Position numbers and translations under genes: made by a program | Source of the DNA: Umezawaea endophytica | Lineage (GTDB): Bacteria > Actinomycetota > Actinomycetes > Mycobacteriales > Pseudonocardiaceae | Length of the DNA: 64,000 nt | NCBI RefSeq assembly: GCF_025061645.1 | Contig: NZ_JANYMP010000005.1 | Coordinates: 4,539-68,538 of the forward strand | Direction: 5' to 3' | Notes under the pieces: generated by a model | Seen by the model: the letters and a program-made list of their open reading frames with translations, nothing else | The model's database searches: none | What the model was told of the DNA's origin: nothing | In this document: one piece after another, positions 28,294 to 36,992 of the stretch | Position numbering within the stretch: position 1 is the first letter of the stretch | How the letters are laid out: each line of letters starts with the position of its first letter

Positions 28294-29430
28294 TCAGCCG
28301 ACGACGATGGCGTCCTCGACCTCGACGTCGTTGTTGGACAGGATGTCGGTGTCGGTCTCGGTGTTGAACGAGTCGTCGACGTCGACGCTGTTGTCGATGT
28401 CCGTCTCCGGCTCGAAGTTGAACGAGTCGTCGATGTCGACGCTGTTGTCCGTGTTCGTCTCGACGTCCGTGTCGATGTCCGTGTCGGTCTCGGTGTTGAA
28501 GGAGTCGTCCACGTCGACGCTGTTGTCGGTCTCGGTATTGAAGGAGTCGTCGACGCTGTTGTCGGTCTCGGTCTCGGTGTTGAACGAGTCGTCGATGTCG
28601 ACGCTGTTGTCGCTGTTGTCGCTGTTGTCGGTGTTCGTCTCGGTGTCGGTGTTGTACGAGTCGTCGACGTCGACGCTGTTGTCGGTGTCGTGCGAGTCCT
28701 CGTTCTGCCAGTCGTGGGAGTCGTTCTGGACGGTGTCGCTGCCGTTGGTGGCGACCGCGACGTTGCCGGAGCCGTAGGCCTCCACATCGGTGGAGTAGTC
28801 GTTGGCCTCGTACTCGCCCGAGGCGTTCCCCCCACCGATCGACACGGCGCCGCCGGTGGCCGCGGAGGCCGAACCGACGTGGTTCACCTCGTTGTCGTCG
28901 CCCACGACGTTGCGGTCGCCGGTGGTCACGGTGCCGTTGATGTCGTCGCCCGCGGCGACGGCACCGTCACCCGAGGCGATCACCGGGTCGTTGTCGAACC
29001 ACTGCACCACGTCGCCGTCCGCCCAGATGTTCTGGTTCACGGAGTTGTCCAGCACCGTGTTGTGGCTGTCGCTCCACGAGTAGGTCTGGGTGATGTAGTG
29101 GATCTCCTGGATGGCCCCGTCCATCCCGCCGTCACCCCCGTGGCCGCCGTGACCCCCGTGGCCGCCGTGGCCGCCCTCCGGAGGTGGCGGAGGCGTGTGG
29201 TGCACCTGGGTGGTGTTGCCCCCGCCGTTGAGCTCGCGGTCGAAGGAGTTGCTCTGCGCCGTCTGCACGTTGTCCACGATCAGCGGCCGCGCGTCCCGCA
29301 CGTCGTCGGCGCACAGGTCGTCGAAACCGTTCTCGCGCAGCACCTGGTGGGGGCTCGCGGTGAATTCGGCACGGGCACCCTCGTCGCCGAGCAACTGGAG
29401 GATGAACTGGAGAAGGCTCATGTTGGGCAT
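28294..29430 (-). CDS. iniB: IniB N-terminal domain protein with acidic repeat tail
   Basis: A 378-aa protein. Residues 1-60 (SLLQFILQLLGDEGARAEF...) match the IniB N-terminal domain, found at the start of iniBAC operons. A Gly/His/Pro-rich linker follows (GGHGGHGGHGG near residue 95), then a Gly/Ala-rich, Asn/Asp-rich middle, and from about residue 250 a highly acidic tail of six repeats (form DNSVD-V/I-DDSFNTETD). Low Arg/Lys content makes it very negatively charged. No signal peptide is visible. ATG 29430 has GAGGAAAGG upstream. It may be a surface or scaffold protein; that is inference. Confidence 0.85.
   Translation of the reverse strand: MPNMSLLQFILQLLGDEGARAEFTASPHQVLRENGFDDLCADDVRDARPLIVDNVQTAQSNSFDRELNGGGNTTQVHHTPPPPPEGGHGGHGGHGGHGGDGGMDGAIQEIHYITQTYSWSDSHNTVLDNSVNQNIWADGDVVQWFDNDPVIASGDGAVAAGDDINGTVTTGDRNVVGDDNEVNHVGSASAATGGAVSIGGGNASGEYEANDYSTDVEAYGSGNVAVATNGSDTVQNDSHDWQNEDSHDTDNSVDVDDSYNTDTETNTDNSDNSDNSVDIDDSFNTETETDNSVDDSFNTETDNSVDVDDSFNTETDTDIDTDVETNTDNSVDIDDSFNFEPETDIDNSVDVDDSFNTETDTDILSNNDVEVEDAIVVG
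28342..28683 (-). repeat. In-gene tandem repeat of the IniB tail
   Basis: Six degenerate units encode DNSVDVDDSFNTETDTD-like peptides of 13-26 residues. The DNA is rich in GTCGTC, GTTGTC and GTCTCG repeats. Unit length varies, which points to expansion and contraction by slippage or recombination. Confidence 0.8.
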
Positions 29431-29714
29431 CGGTCGCACCTTTCCTCGGGGAAGCTGACATCACGCTACGTAGCGAATCCCGGTGCGCCATCGGTGTGTC
29501 CCCCCGGTTCTCCAAGCTGATCGATGGGGGATTTGAACGCCCCGTTAGGGGATCCGGGCTGCGGAGGCCTCCCAAAAGTTGGGGGCTCACCTGGGCTAAT
29601 GATGACGGGACCGGCTGCGATACTCCAGATGGACGAGCCGGAACGACCGGGTGCGGCAGCGTGCCCCAGGTGACCGTCCGTCACTGTCGTTGGTCTGGGT
29701 GGAGGGACGAGCGG
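29431..29714. promoter_or_regulatory. Divergent promoter region between iniB-like and Hsp70 genes
   Basis: A 284-bp gap holding both promoters. It contains the 12-bp palindrome CGCTACGTAGCG (29464-29475) 34 bp before the iniB start and an imperfect dyad GCCTCCCAA-AAG-TTGGGGGC near 29569-29588. Either could be the regulator's target; neither was compared with mycobacterial sites. Confidence 0.5.
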
Positions 29715-31514
29715 ATGTCCTACGTGCTGGGTGTCGACCTCGGAACGACGTTCACGGCGGCCGCGATCTGCCACCGGGAGGCAGGCGACTGGGGGAAGGT
29801 GGAGGTCCTGCCGCTCGGCTCGAGATCCGCCGCGGTGAGCTCGGTGGTGTTCTTCGGCCCGGACGCGGCGGTGCTGTTCGGTGACGCGGCCGAGCGCCGC
29901 GCGCTGGCCGCTCCGGACGGCGTGGCGAGGGAGTTCAAGCGCCGCATCGGCGACCGGACTCCGCTGCTGCTCGCGGGCGAGCCGCACACCGCCCACGAAC
30001 TGGCCGCCCGGCTGGCCCGCTGGGTGGTCGACCGGGCGATCGAGCGCGAAGGCGGTGCGCCCGAGCAGGTCGCCATCACCCACCCGGCCGGGTGGGGCGA
30101 GCACAAGAAGAGCCTGCTGGTCGACGCGCTGTCCGAGGTAGGACTCGGTGGCGCGAGACTGCTCAGCGAGCCGGAGGCGGCGGCGTTCGACTACAGCGGC
30201 GCCGAGCGGGTCGAGCCGGGCAGCGTCATCGCCGTGTACGACCTCGGCGGCGGCACGTTCGACGCGGCGGTGGTCCGCAAGGTCGACGACACCCGGTTCG
30301 AGCTGCTCGGCGAGCCCACCGGCGTCGACCGGCTCGGCGGCGTCGACTTCGACGAGGCCGTCTTCGAACACCTGCGCGCGACCGTCGCCAGAGGACTCGA
30401 CGACCTGGCGCCGGACGACCCGGTGGCGATGTCCGCGGCGGCACGGCTCCGCCGTGAGTGCACCGAGGCCAAGGAAGCCCTCTCCACGGACACCGAGGTC
30501 ACCATTCCGGTCCTGCTGCCCAGCGGGCACACCCAGGCGCGAATGGTGCGCGGCGAGCTCGAGGCGATGATCCGGCCCGCGCTGGACGAGACCGTCGAAC
30601 TGCTGCGCGCCGCCATCCGTTCGGCGGGCGTGGCGGAGTCCGAGCTCGACGCCGTGCTGCTGGTCGGCGGCTCGTCGCGGATACCACTGGTCAGCCAGCT
30701 ACTGTCGCAGCGGCTCGGTCGCGCCGTCGCCGTGGACAGCGACCCGAAGAGCACCGTCGCGCAGGGCGCGGCCAGGGCCGTCGTCCCCGTCGCGCAAATC
30801 GTGGCCCCCGCCCCACAGCCTCCCGCCGAGCCGAGCAGTCCACCGGCACGACCGGAAGTCGCGGACATCCCGTTGGTGGTGTCGCCGCCGTCCACGACGC
30901 GCAGGCGTGTGCTGAGGCCACGGGTCCTGGTGGGAGCGGCGGTGCTCGCCGTGAGCGGGGTCGTCGCGATGGGCATCCACACCGTGAGCGACGTCGCGTC
31001 GACCAGTTCGGCCCTGGCGCCCACCACGGAGGTGGCCGCGGAGCAACCGGCACCGGTGCTTCCCGCCGAGGTACCGGTCGCCGAGCAGAAGTCACCCGCT
31101 GTTCGGCAGTTCGCACAGCCCAGTCCGACGACGCAGACGACCACCCGCAAGGCCAAGCCCGAACCGAACACCCCCGACGCGAGCCTGCCGACCACCGGCA
31201 CCTCAGCCGCATCGTCCCGCTCGACCAGCACGTCGACGTCGGCGGCCAAACCGTTGTCGCGGCAATTGCCCCCGACGACCCAGGCCCCTCCGCCGACGAC
31301 CCAGAACCCAGCACCGCAAACCGCGAATCCGCCACCCACCACGGATGACCCACCACCCGTCACCCAGGATCCCCCGCCCATCACCCAGGATCCCGCGCCC
31401 ACCGTGCAGAATCCCCCGCCCACGACCGAGGACCCGCCACCCGCCACTCAGGACCCACTCCCCACGACCGAGGATCCACCGCCCACCACGCAGGACCCGC
31501 CACCGACGCCGTGA
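29715..31514 (+). CDS. Membrane-anchored Hsp70-family protein with Pro/Thr-rich tail
   Basis: A 599-aa protein. Residues 1-360 form an actin-like ATPase domain: LGVDLGTTFTAA (phosphate 1), VYDLGGGTFDAAVV (phosphate 2, about 174-187) and VLLVGGSSRIPLV (adenosine, about 314-326). The usual DnaK peptide-binding domain is absent; residues 404-421 form one membrane helix, and residues 430-599 are a Pro/Thr-rich tail with repeats of PPTT-x-DPPP that would lie outside the membrane. ATG 29715 follows GGAGGGA. It is divergent from the iniB operon. An envelope-stress sensing or scaffold role is inference. Confidence 0.88.
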   Translation: MSYVLGVDLGTTFTAAAICHREAGDWGKVEVLPLGSRSAAVSSVVFFGPDAAVLFGDAAERRALAAPDGVAREFKRRIGDRTPLLLAGEPHTAHELAARLARWVVDRAIEREGGAPEQVAITHPAGWGEHKKSLLVDALSEVGLGGARLLSEPEAAAFDYSGAERVEPGSVIAVYDLGGGTFDAAVVRKVDDTRFELLGEPTGVDRLGGVDFDEAVFEHLRATVARGLDDLAPDDPVAMSAAARLRRECTEAKEALSTDTEVTIPVLLPSGHTQARMVRGELEAMIRPALDETVELLRAAIRSAGVAESELDAVLLVGGSSRIPLVSQLLSQRLGRAVAVDSDPKSTVAQGAARAVVPVAQIVAPAPQPPAEPSSPPARPEVADIPLVVSPPSTTRRRVLRPRVLVGAAVLAVSGVVAMGIHTVSDVASTSSALAPTTEVAAEQPAPVLPAEVPVAEQKSPAVRQFAQPSPTTQTTTRKAKPEPNTPDASLPTTGTSAASSRSTSTSTSAAKPLSRQLPPTTQAPPPTTQNPAPQTANPPPTTDDPPPVTQDPPPITQDPAPTVQNPPPTTEDPPPATQDPLPTTEDPPPTTQDPPPTP

Positions 31515-31557
31515 GTCCTGATCCCCTCTCCTCGGCACGTCGCGCTGTCCGTCCGAT

Positions 31558-32004
31558 GTGGACTCCACGTTCGGGCGAGGTGAATGCGCCGTTCGGCCCA
31601 CCGGCACTGGCCGGTGGGCTGGGACGATCATCGGCGAGAAGAAATCGTGGCTCCTCTCGGGCGTCGCCGTGACCGTGGTCGCCGCCGTCGTGGTCCTCGT
31701 CATCGTGCTCACGAGCGGACCGGACACCAGCACGGCGGATGGTGCCGCGAAGGCGGCCGTCACCGCGTTCGCCGACAAGGACACGAAGGCGCTCACCGCA
31801 CTCCTGTGTTCCGGCGCGTCGAACCCCCTCGACCAGGTCGCCCCTTCGCCGTTGGTCGGCGCCGAACTGGGCGCCGTCCGCCCGGACGGCGCCGACAACG
31901 CGGTCGCCGAGGTCTCCGTGACGTACGCCGATTCGACCGAGCCGACCGAGATGGGTTTGGCCAGGGAGAACGGCCGGTGGTGCCTAGCCTGGTTCGGGAA
32001 CTGA
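31558..32004 (+). CDS. Small single-pass membrane protein with extracytoplasmic domain
   Basis: A 148-aa protein that I do not recognise precisely. A helix WLLSGVAVTVVAAVVVLVIVLTSG (about residues 30-52) is followed by AAKAAVTAFADKDTKALTALLC and a C-terminal beta-rich segment ending in NGRWCLAWFGN, which resembles small NTF2/DUF4878-like extracytoplasmic domains. Two cysteines could form a disulfide. GTG 31558 is the best-supported start by codon bias, but no good ribosome-binding site is visible. It is 43 bp after Hsp70, so possibly co-transcribed. Confidence 0.6.
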   Translation: MDSTFGRGECAVRPTGTGRWAGTIIGEKKSWLLSGVAVTVVAAVVVLVIVLTSGPDTSTADGAAKAAVTAFADKDTKALTALLCSGASNPLDQVAPSPLVGAELGAVRPDGADNAVAEVSVTYADSTEPTEMGLARENGRWCLAWFGN

Positions 32005-32140
32005 GTTCACCCGCGTGGGATGAGCAGACGATCGGCGGTTACGCCCGCCGACCGGCGCTCCTAGTGTTGGAGCCTGATCGGAAAACCCTGCTCCCGGTCC
32101 GTTTCGGCGGTCCGGGATTTCCGGCGAGGAGCACAACACC

Positions 32141-33793
32141 ATGAAGATCCTGCGTGCAGCGGGGTTGGCCTTGCTGACCGCTTCCGCGGTCGCGTTGTCC
32201 ATGACGACCGCGTCCGCGCACGACCCCGACACCGCCGAGGGGCAGGCGGCCGCCCGGACGTTCCTGGCCGACCACCTCCCGGCCGAGCGGCACGCCGTGG
32301 TCGGCACCGCGGCGGGAGTGCCGTGCGTCAACGGCAAGGCCGACATCTACCCGTGCAAGAACGTCGACCTGCTCAGCGTGCTGCCACTGTCCGGCATCGG
32401 CGGCGGCAACGGCAACGACATCTGGGGCTGGACGGATCCGTCCTCCGGCAAGGAGTACGCGATCGTCGGCCGCACCAACGGCACCGCGTTCGTCGACGTG
32501 AGCACCCCGACCTCGCCGAGGTACCTCGGCAACCTGCCGTCCAACGGCGGCAGCAGTTCGTGGCGGGACATGAAGGTCTACCGGGACCACGCGTTCATCG
32601 TCGCGGACATGATCAGCGGGCACGGGATGCAGGTGTTCGACCTGACCCGCCTGCGCACGATCACGACACCGCAGACGTTCACGACCGACGCCCTGTACAA
32701 GGAGTTCGGTCCGGCGCACAACATCGCCATCAACGAGGAGACCGGCTTCGCCTACGCGGTCGGGTCCAACACCTGTAGCGGCGGACCGCACATCGTCGAC
32801 ATCCGGAACCCGAAGTCCCCGGTGAAGGCGGGGTGCGTGTCGCAGGACGGCTACACCCACGACACGCAGTGCGTCCTCTACCGCGGCCCCGACACCGCGC
32901 ACCGCGGCAAGGAGATCTGCTTCAACTCCAACGAGGACACGCTGACCGTCGTCGACGTGACCGACAAGGCCGCTCCCGTGCAGATCGCCCGCAAGGGCTA
33001 CTCCGGCGCGCAGTACTCCCACCAGGGCTGGCTGACGGAGGACCAGCGGTACTTCCTGCTCGACGACGAACTGGACGAGTCGCGCGGCACCGACAAGCGC
33101 ACCAAGACCTACCTGTGGGACCTGGCGAGCCTGGCCGACCCCGTGCACACCGGCGTCTACAACTCGCCCGCCACCGCGATCGACCACAACCAGTACATCA
33201 AGGGCCACCACTCCTACCAGGCCAACTACCAGGCCGGTCTGCGCGTGCTGGACATCAGCGGGGTCGCGTCGGCGAAGCTGACCGAGGTGGGGTACTTCGA
33301 CATCTACCCCGCGGGTGACTCGGCGAACTTCAACGGGGCGTGGAGCAACTACCCGTACTTCGCCAGCGGCATCGTGCTCGTCAACGGGATCGAGCAGGGA
33401 CTGGTCGTCGTGAAGCCGGACCTCGACGCCGTCGAACCACCGCCGCCCGGCGGGAAGTTCGAGAACACCGACGACGTCGCGATCCCGGACGCGGGCGCGG
33501 CGGTCACCTCCTCGGTGACCGTCTCCGGAGTGGCGGGCAACGCGCCCGCGACCCTGGCCGTGACGGTCGACATCAAGCACAGCTACCGCGGCGACCTGGT
33601 GCTCGACCTGGTCGCCCCGGACGGGACTTCGTTCCGGCTCAAGGGGTCCAGCTCGGATTCGGGTGACGACGTGCGAGCCACCTACACCGTGAACGCCTCG
33701 GCGGAGGTCGCCGCGGGTGTGTGGAAGTTGAGGGCGCAGGACGTCGCCAGGGCCGACACCGGGTTCATCGACTCCTGGAACCTCCAGTTCTGA
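32141..33793 (+). CDS. Secreted choice-of-anchor B protein with P/Homo B domain
   Basis: A 550-aa exported protein. Signal peptide residues 1-26. Residues about 60-420 form the choice-of-anchor B domain with LVIP-like beta-propeller repeats (SWRDMKVYRDHAFIVAD, MQVFDLTRLR, GPAHNIAINEETGFAY, PHIVDIRNPKSPV, LRVLDISG). Residues about 440-550 are a proprotein-convertase P (Homo B) jelly-roll domain (VSGVAG, VDIKHSYRGDLVLDLVAPDGT, FIDSWNLQF). No protease catalytic triad is visible, so the P domain here is probably a binding or stabilising module. ATG 32141; a hairpin terminator follows. Confidence 0.87.
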   Translation: MKILRAAGLALLTASAVALSMTTASAHDPDTAEGQAAARTFLADHLPAERHAVVGTAAGVPCVNGKADIYPCKNVDLLSVLPLSGIGGGNGNDIWGWTDPSSGKEYAIVGRTNGTAFVDVSTPTSPRYLGNLPSNGGSSSWRDMKVYRDHAFIVADMISGHGMQVFDLTRLRTITTPQTFTTDALYKEFGPAHNIAINEETGFAYAVGSNTCSGGPHIVDIRNPKSPVKAGCVSQDGYTHDTQCVLYRGPDTAHRGKEICFNSNEDTLTVVDVTDKAAPVQIARKGYSGAQYSHQGWLTEDQRYFLLDDELDESRGTDKRTKTYLWDLASLADPVHTGVYNSPATAIDHNQYIKGHHSYQANYQAGLRVLDISGVASAKLTEVGYFDIYPAGDSANFNGAWSNYPYFASGIVLVNGIEQGLVVVKPDLDAVEPPPPGGKFENTDDVAIPDAGAAVTSSVTVSGVAGNAPATLAVTVDIKHSYRGDLVLDLVAPDGTSFRLKGSSSDSGDDVRATYTVNASAEVAAGVWKLRAQDVARADTGFIDSWNLQF

Positions 33794-33800
33794 GACTCGC

Positions 33801-33832
33801 GGTGGGTGGCGGCGGCCTCGTCGCCACCCACC
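33801..33832 (+). terminator. Terminator hairpin
   Basis: Perfect 11-bp arms GGTGGGTGGCG / CGCCACCCACC with a 10-nt loop, 8 bp after the choice-of-anchor B stop. Confidence 0.75.
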
Positions 33833-33859
33833 GACGCGCCCCCCAGTGAGGAGTGGTCG

Positions 33860-34735
33860 ATGCGCGCGCCGCGGTTGACCGACTGGTTGTTCATCGCGGT
33901 GTTCGTGGTGGTCCTCGTGGCAGCCGGACTGGTGCTGGTCCAGCCGAGTGGCCCGGCGCACTCGGCGCACCAGGTCATGGCGTCCGCGGACCTGGTGCCC
34001 GCCGCGCACAGCGACGGGTTGTCGGACTCGGAGAGCGGGTACCGGTTCGAGCAGATCACCACACCCGCCACCCGCGGCCCGGCCGTGCCGGTCGAGTTCC
34101 GGATCCTCGACGGTGACGGGAAACCGGTGACCCGGTTCCTCGACAACCAGACCAAGCAGGTGCACTTCTTCGCGATCCGGGACGACATGCACGTCTTCCA
34201 CCACGTGCACCCGACCCTGGTCGGCGACACCTGGCGCACCGCGCTCGCGTTGACCGACGGCGGCGCGTACCGGATGTTCGCGGAGTTCGTCCCGGTGGAC
34301 ACCAAGGACCCCCGCCACCCCGTGGTGCTCGGCGTCCCGTTCAGCGTGCCTGGGGACACCACGCTGGTGCCGGTCCCCCCGCCTGCGGCGCACTCCGTGA
34401 CCGCCACGGGTTTCACCGTGGTGCGCGTGGACGAACCCGTCCACCCCGCCGTGATGACGCCGCAGACGCTCCGGTTCGCCCTCCGCACCCCTGACGGCAC
34501 ACCGGTCAGCAGGCTGGAACCCCACCTCGGCGCCAACGGCCACATGACGGGCTTCCACACGATGCTCCTGTCGGCCACCCACCTGCATCCGCTCGAACCG
34601 CAGGGCGCCCTGCTGGTCAACGGCGAACTGACCTTCCAGGCGGTGTTCGCCGACCGCGGCGAGTACCGCCTGTTCCTCGAGTTCTCCCACGGCGGGGCCG
34701 TGCACACCGCGTCGTTCACCGTGGCCGTGAGCTGA
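33860..34735 (+). CDS. Membrane-anchored His-rich extracytoplasmic protein
   Basis: A 291-aa protein. Residues 7-32 (DWLFIAVFVVVLVAAGLVLVQP) are an uncleaved N-terminal helix, and the rest is extracytoplasmic. Two beta-sandwich-like halves carry histidine-rich motifs DMHVFHHVHP (about residue 115) and GFHTMLLSATHLHP (about residue 240), together with repeated Tyr-Arg-x-Phe-x-E-F strands (RMFAEF, RLFLEF). This pattern resembles cupredoxin-like or metal-binding secreted proteins, so copper or other metal binding is possible, but I cannot name a family. ATG 33860 follows GAGGAG. Confidence 0.6.
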   Translation: MRAPRLTDWLFIAVFVVVLVAAGLVLVQPSGPAHSAHQVMASADLVPAAHSDGLSDSESGYRFEQITTPATRGPAVPVEFRILDGDGKPVTRFLDNQTKQVHFFAIRDDMHVFHHVHPTLVGDTWRTALALTDGGAYRMFAEFVPVDTKDPRHPVVLGVPFSVPGDTTLVPVPPPAAHSVTATGFTVVRVDEPVHPAVMTPQTLRFALRTPDGTPVSRLEPHLGANGHMTGFHTMLLSATHLHPLEPQGALLVNGELTFQAVFADRGEYRLFLEFSHGGAVHTASFTVAVS

Positions 34736-34754
34736 TCGGTTCGTGGTCAGGGCG

Positions 34755-35717
34755 TTAGATCACGCGGCGTCGTACCCGCCACACCACCACACCGATCAGG
34801 ACCGCCGCGACGGTGAGGAACAGGGCGGTCTCGATGAGCTGGAACGGCCAGAACCGGTCGGCCGGGTGGTAGACCCCGAACTGCTGGACGCCCCGCGCGT
34901 GCAGGAACTGGTTGAGGTTGGTGCCCGCCCGGTCGGCGGCGCCCTCCAGTTCGGCAAACTCGGTCGCGCTCAGCCTGCGCCCGGTGGCGTCGGCGTAGCC
35001 GCGCTCGATCATCCAGTCGGCGACATGCCCCGCGCGGTCCTTCGAGCCGCCGACGGGCACCGGCTCCACGCTGGTGAGCGGCGTGGCGTACGCGGGACGG
35101 GCCAGCAGCGCCACCGTCATCCGGGCGGCCAGGAACGCCCCGAACGCGACGCCGAACGCGGGCAGGCTCCGCCTCAGGATCGCCCCCGCGGCGGTGGCGA
35201 CGCCGAACGCGAACAGCGCGTACGCCACCGGGACGAGGCCCTCCAGGTCGAAGGCGTCGTACTGGAACCGCCCTTCCCCCGCGTCGAACGGCTCGCGGAA
35301 CCAGGTGAGCACCGCGGTGAACATCCCGGTGAGCGCGACGGTGACACCGGCCAGCGCCGCGAGCTTGGCCGCCAGCCAGCGCGTCCGCGGCACGGCCTGC
35401 GTCCAGGCGAGCTGCCAGGTGCCGTCCTCCAGTTCACGTGCGAGCAGCGGCGCCCCGAGGAACGCGCCGATGACGACAGGGACCAGGTAGAAGGCCGCCA
35501 GCAGGTTCTCGACGTACCCGTACCGCTCGTCGAGCCCGCGGAAGGAGGCCGCGCAGGCCTCGTCGACACCGGCCTGTCCCGCGCACCGGGCCGGACCGCC
35601 GGGGAACAGGTCGTGGGCCTGCGTCCCCAGCACGAGCAGGGCGAGGCCGAACACGCCGACGAGCACCGCCAGCACGCAGACCTCGGCCCGGTGCTGGCGC
35701 CAGATCAACCACGCCAT
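34755..35717 (-). CDS. ABC transporter permease
   Basis: A 320-aa membrane protein with about six helices (AEVCVLAVLVGVFGLALLVLG, ENLLAAFYLVPVVIGAFLGAPLLA, LAALAGVTVALTGMFTAVL, GLVPVAYALFAFGVATAAGAIL, FGAFLAARMTVALL, ALFLTVAAVLIGVVVW). It matches ABC2-type permeases found with GntR(YtrA)-regulated transporters. ATG 35717 lies inside the ATPase gene's end (13-bp overlap). The conserved WTQAVPRTRWLAAKL segment is typical of these permeases. Third gene of the operon. Confidence 0.85.
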   Translation of the reverse strand: MAWLIWRQHRAEVCVLAVLVGVFGLALLVLGTQAHDLFPGGPARCAGQAGVDEACAASFRGLDERYGYVENLLAAFYLVPVVIGAFLGAPLLARELEDGTWQLAWTQAVPRTRWLAAKLAALAGVTVALTGMFTAVLTWFREPFDAGEGRFQYDAFDLEGLVPVAYALFAFGVATAAGAILRRSLPAFGVAFGAFLAARMTVALLARPAYATPLTSVEPVPVGGSKDRAGHVADWMIERGYADATGRRLSATEFAELEGAADRAGTNLNQFLHARGVQQFGVYHPADRFWPFQLIETALFLTVAAVLIGVVVWRVRRRVI

Positions 35718-36595
35718 GCCGCCACCCCCGAGGCGCTCGGTCGGCGCAGGTAGGCCAGCACCAGTTCCTCCAGCGCCACCGGCCGGGCCTGCCACCCCGG
35801 CGCGGTCGGGATCGCCCCGTCGCGGACCAGCAGGGTCGTGTGCCGGTCGCTGTGGACGGCCTGCACGACGGCGCCTGCCCGGTCGAGATCGGTGGCCGTG
35901 CGCGGGCCGACCAGCAGCCGGTGCTCGGCCAGCAGGGTGTCGATGTCACCGGTCAGCGTGACCCGGCCGTGGTCGAGCACGACCAGGTGGTCGCAGACGC
36001 GCTCCAACTCGTGCACGACGTGGGAGGAGAACAGGACGGTCACCCCGCCCTCGGCCACCGCCCCCATCAGCACTTGCAGGAACTCGTGCCGGGCCAGCGG
36101 GTCGAGGCTGGCCACCGGTTCGTCGAGGACCAGGAGGTCCGGACGCTTCGCCAGGGCCAGCGCCAACGCGACCTGGGCCTGCTGCCCACCGGAGAGCGTG
36201 CCCGCCCTGCGGTCGAGCGGGATGCCCAACGTCGCCAACCGACGCTCGGCCAGCCCCTGGTCGAACCGCAGGTTGCACGCCCGACCGAAGCGCAGCATCT
36301 CGGCGACGGTGAAACGCTTGTACAGCGGGTGCTCCTGGGCCAGGAACCCGACCCTGGACAGGGTGTGCGGGGTGCCTGCGGTGACGTCGTGGCCGAGTAC
36401 CTCCACGCTGCCGGCGGACGGCGCCAGCAACCCGACGACCAGGCGCAGCAACGTGGTCTTGCCCGCCCCGTTCGGCCCGACCAGCGCGATCACACCACCC
36501 GCGGGCAGGTCCAGCGTGCAGTCGCGCAGCGCCCAACCCTTCCGATACCGCTTGCCCACCCCGTCGGTGCGCAACGCGAACTCCGTCGCCGTCAC
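35705..36595 (-). CDS. ABC transporter ATP-binding protein
   Basis: A 296-aa ATPase of an exporter-like ABC system. Walker A GPNGAGKTT (about residues 40-48), Q-loop LAQEHPLYKRF, signature LSGGQQAQVALA, Walker B LLVLDEPVASLDP, H-loop LFSSHVVHEL. It overlaps both the GntR gene (ATGA) and the permease. The combination with a YtrA-type GntR regulator is typical of the BcrA/YtrB group, which often gives resistance to cell-wall-targeting peptides or responds to them. Confidence 0.93.
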   Translation of the reverse strand: MTATEFALRTDGVGKRYRKGWALRDCTLDLPAGGVIALVGPNGAGKTTLLRLVVGLLAPSAGSVEVLGHDVTAGTPHTLSRVGFLAQEHPLYKRFTVAEMLRFGRACNLRFDQGLAERRLATLGIPLDRRAGTLSGGQQAQVALALALAKRPDLLVLDEPVASLDPLARHEFLQVLMGAVAEGGVTVLFSSHVVHELERVCDHLVVLDHGRVTLTGDIDTLLAEHRLLVGPRTATDLDRAGAVVQAVHSDRHTTLLVRDGAIPTAPGWQARPVALEELVLAYLRRPSASGVAAWRG

Positions 36596-36987
36596 GCCAC
36601 GTCCTCCTTCCTCGTCTGCTGGTGGACGGAGGCGAAGAGTGCCGCGACCGCCTGCTCGTCGAGACCGGCCGCGTAGGCGCGACGCAACCAGACCGCCAGC
36701 CCGCGACCCAGCGACGTGTACGTCGACGCCGACAGCGCGGGCGACTGCTGTTCATCGACGAACGTGCCCTGACCTGGTCTGCCGGTGACCAGGTTCTCCT
36801 GCTCCATCTGCCGGTAGGCCTTGGCGACGGTGTTCGGGTTGATCGCCAGGTCCTCGACCACCTCGCGGATGAGCGGGAGGCGGTCACCGGGTTGGAGGAA
36901 GCCCAGCAGCACCGCCTGGCGGACCTGCTGGACCAGTTGCAGGTACGGCGGAACGCCGGAGTGGGTGTCGAGCCGAAAGACGAACAC
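36592..36987 (-). CDS. GntR family regulator (YtrA type)
   Basis: A 131-aa repressor. The GntR winged helix spans about residues 8-75 (GVPPYLQLVQQVRQAVLLGFLQPGDRLPLIREVVEDLAINPNTVAKAYRQMEQENLV), with a short C-terminal helix pair typical of YtrA and too small for a ligand domain. GTG 36987 lies only 5 bp from a 19-bp-arm palindrome that contains its ribosome-binding site. First gene of the GntR-ATPase-permease operon. YtrA proteins repress their own operon and release on cell-wall-antibiotic stress (known for Bacillus; inferred here). Confidence 0.92.
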   Translation of the reverse strand: MFVFRLDTHSGVPPYLQLVQQVRQAVLLGFLQPGDRLPLIREVVEDLAINPNTVAKAYRQMEQENLVTGRPGQGTFVDEQQSPALSASTYTSLGRGLAVWLRRAYAAGLDEQAVAALFASVHQQTRKEDVA

Positions 36988-36992
36988 GGAAG

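Noticed and set aside
28342-28683. CRISPR or DNA-level tandem repeat
   Set aside because: The repeat is in-frame protein-coding, with variable unit length and no spacer-repeat structure.
31556-31640. Alternative frame from ATG 31556 reading MWTPRSGEVNAPFGPP
   Set aside because: It looks like a Pro-rich leader of a membrane protein, but its third-position GC is lower than in the GTG 31558 frame, which runs into the helix without a frameshift.
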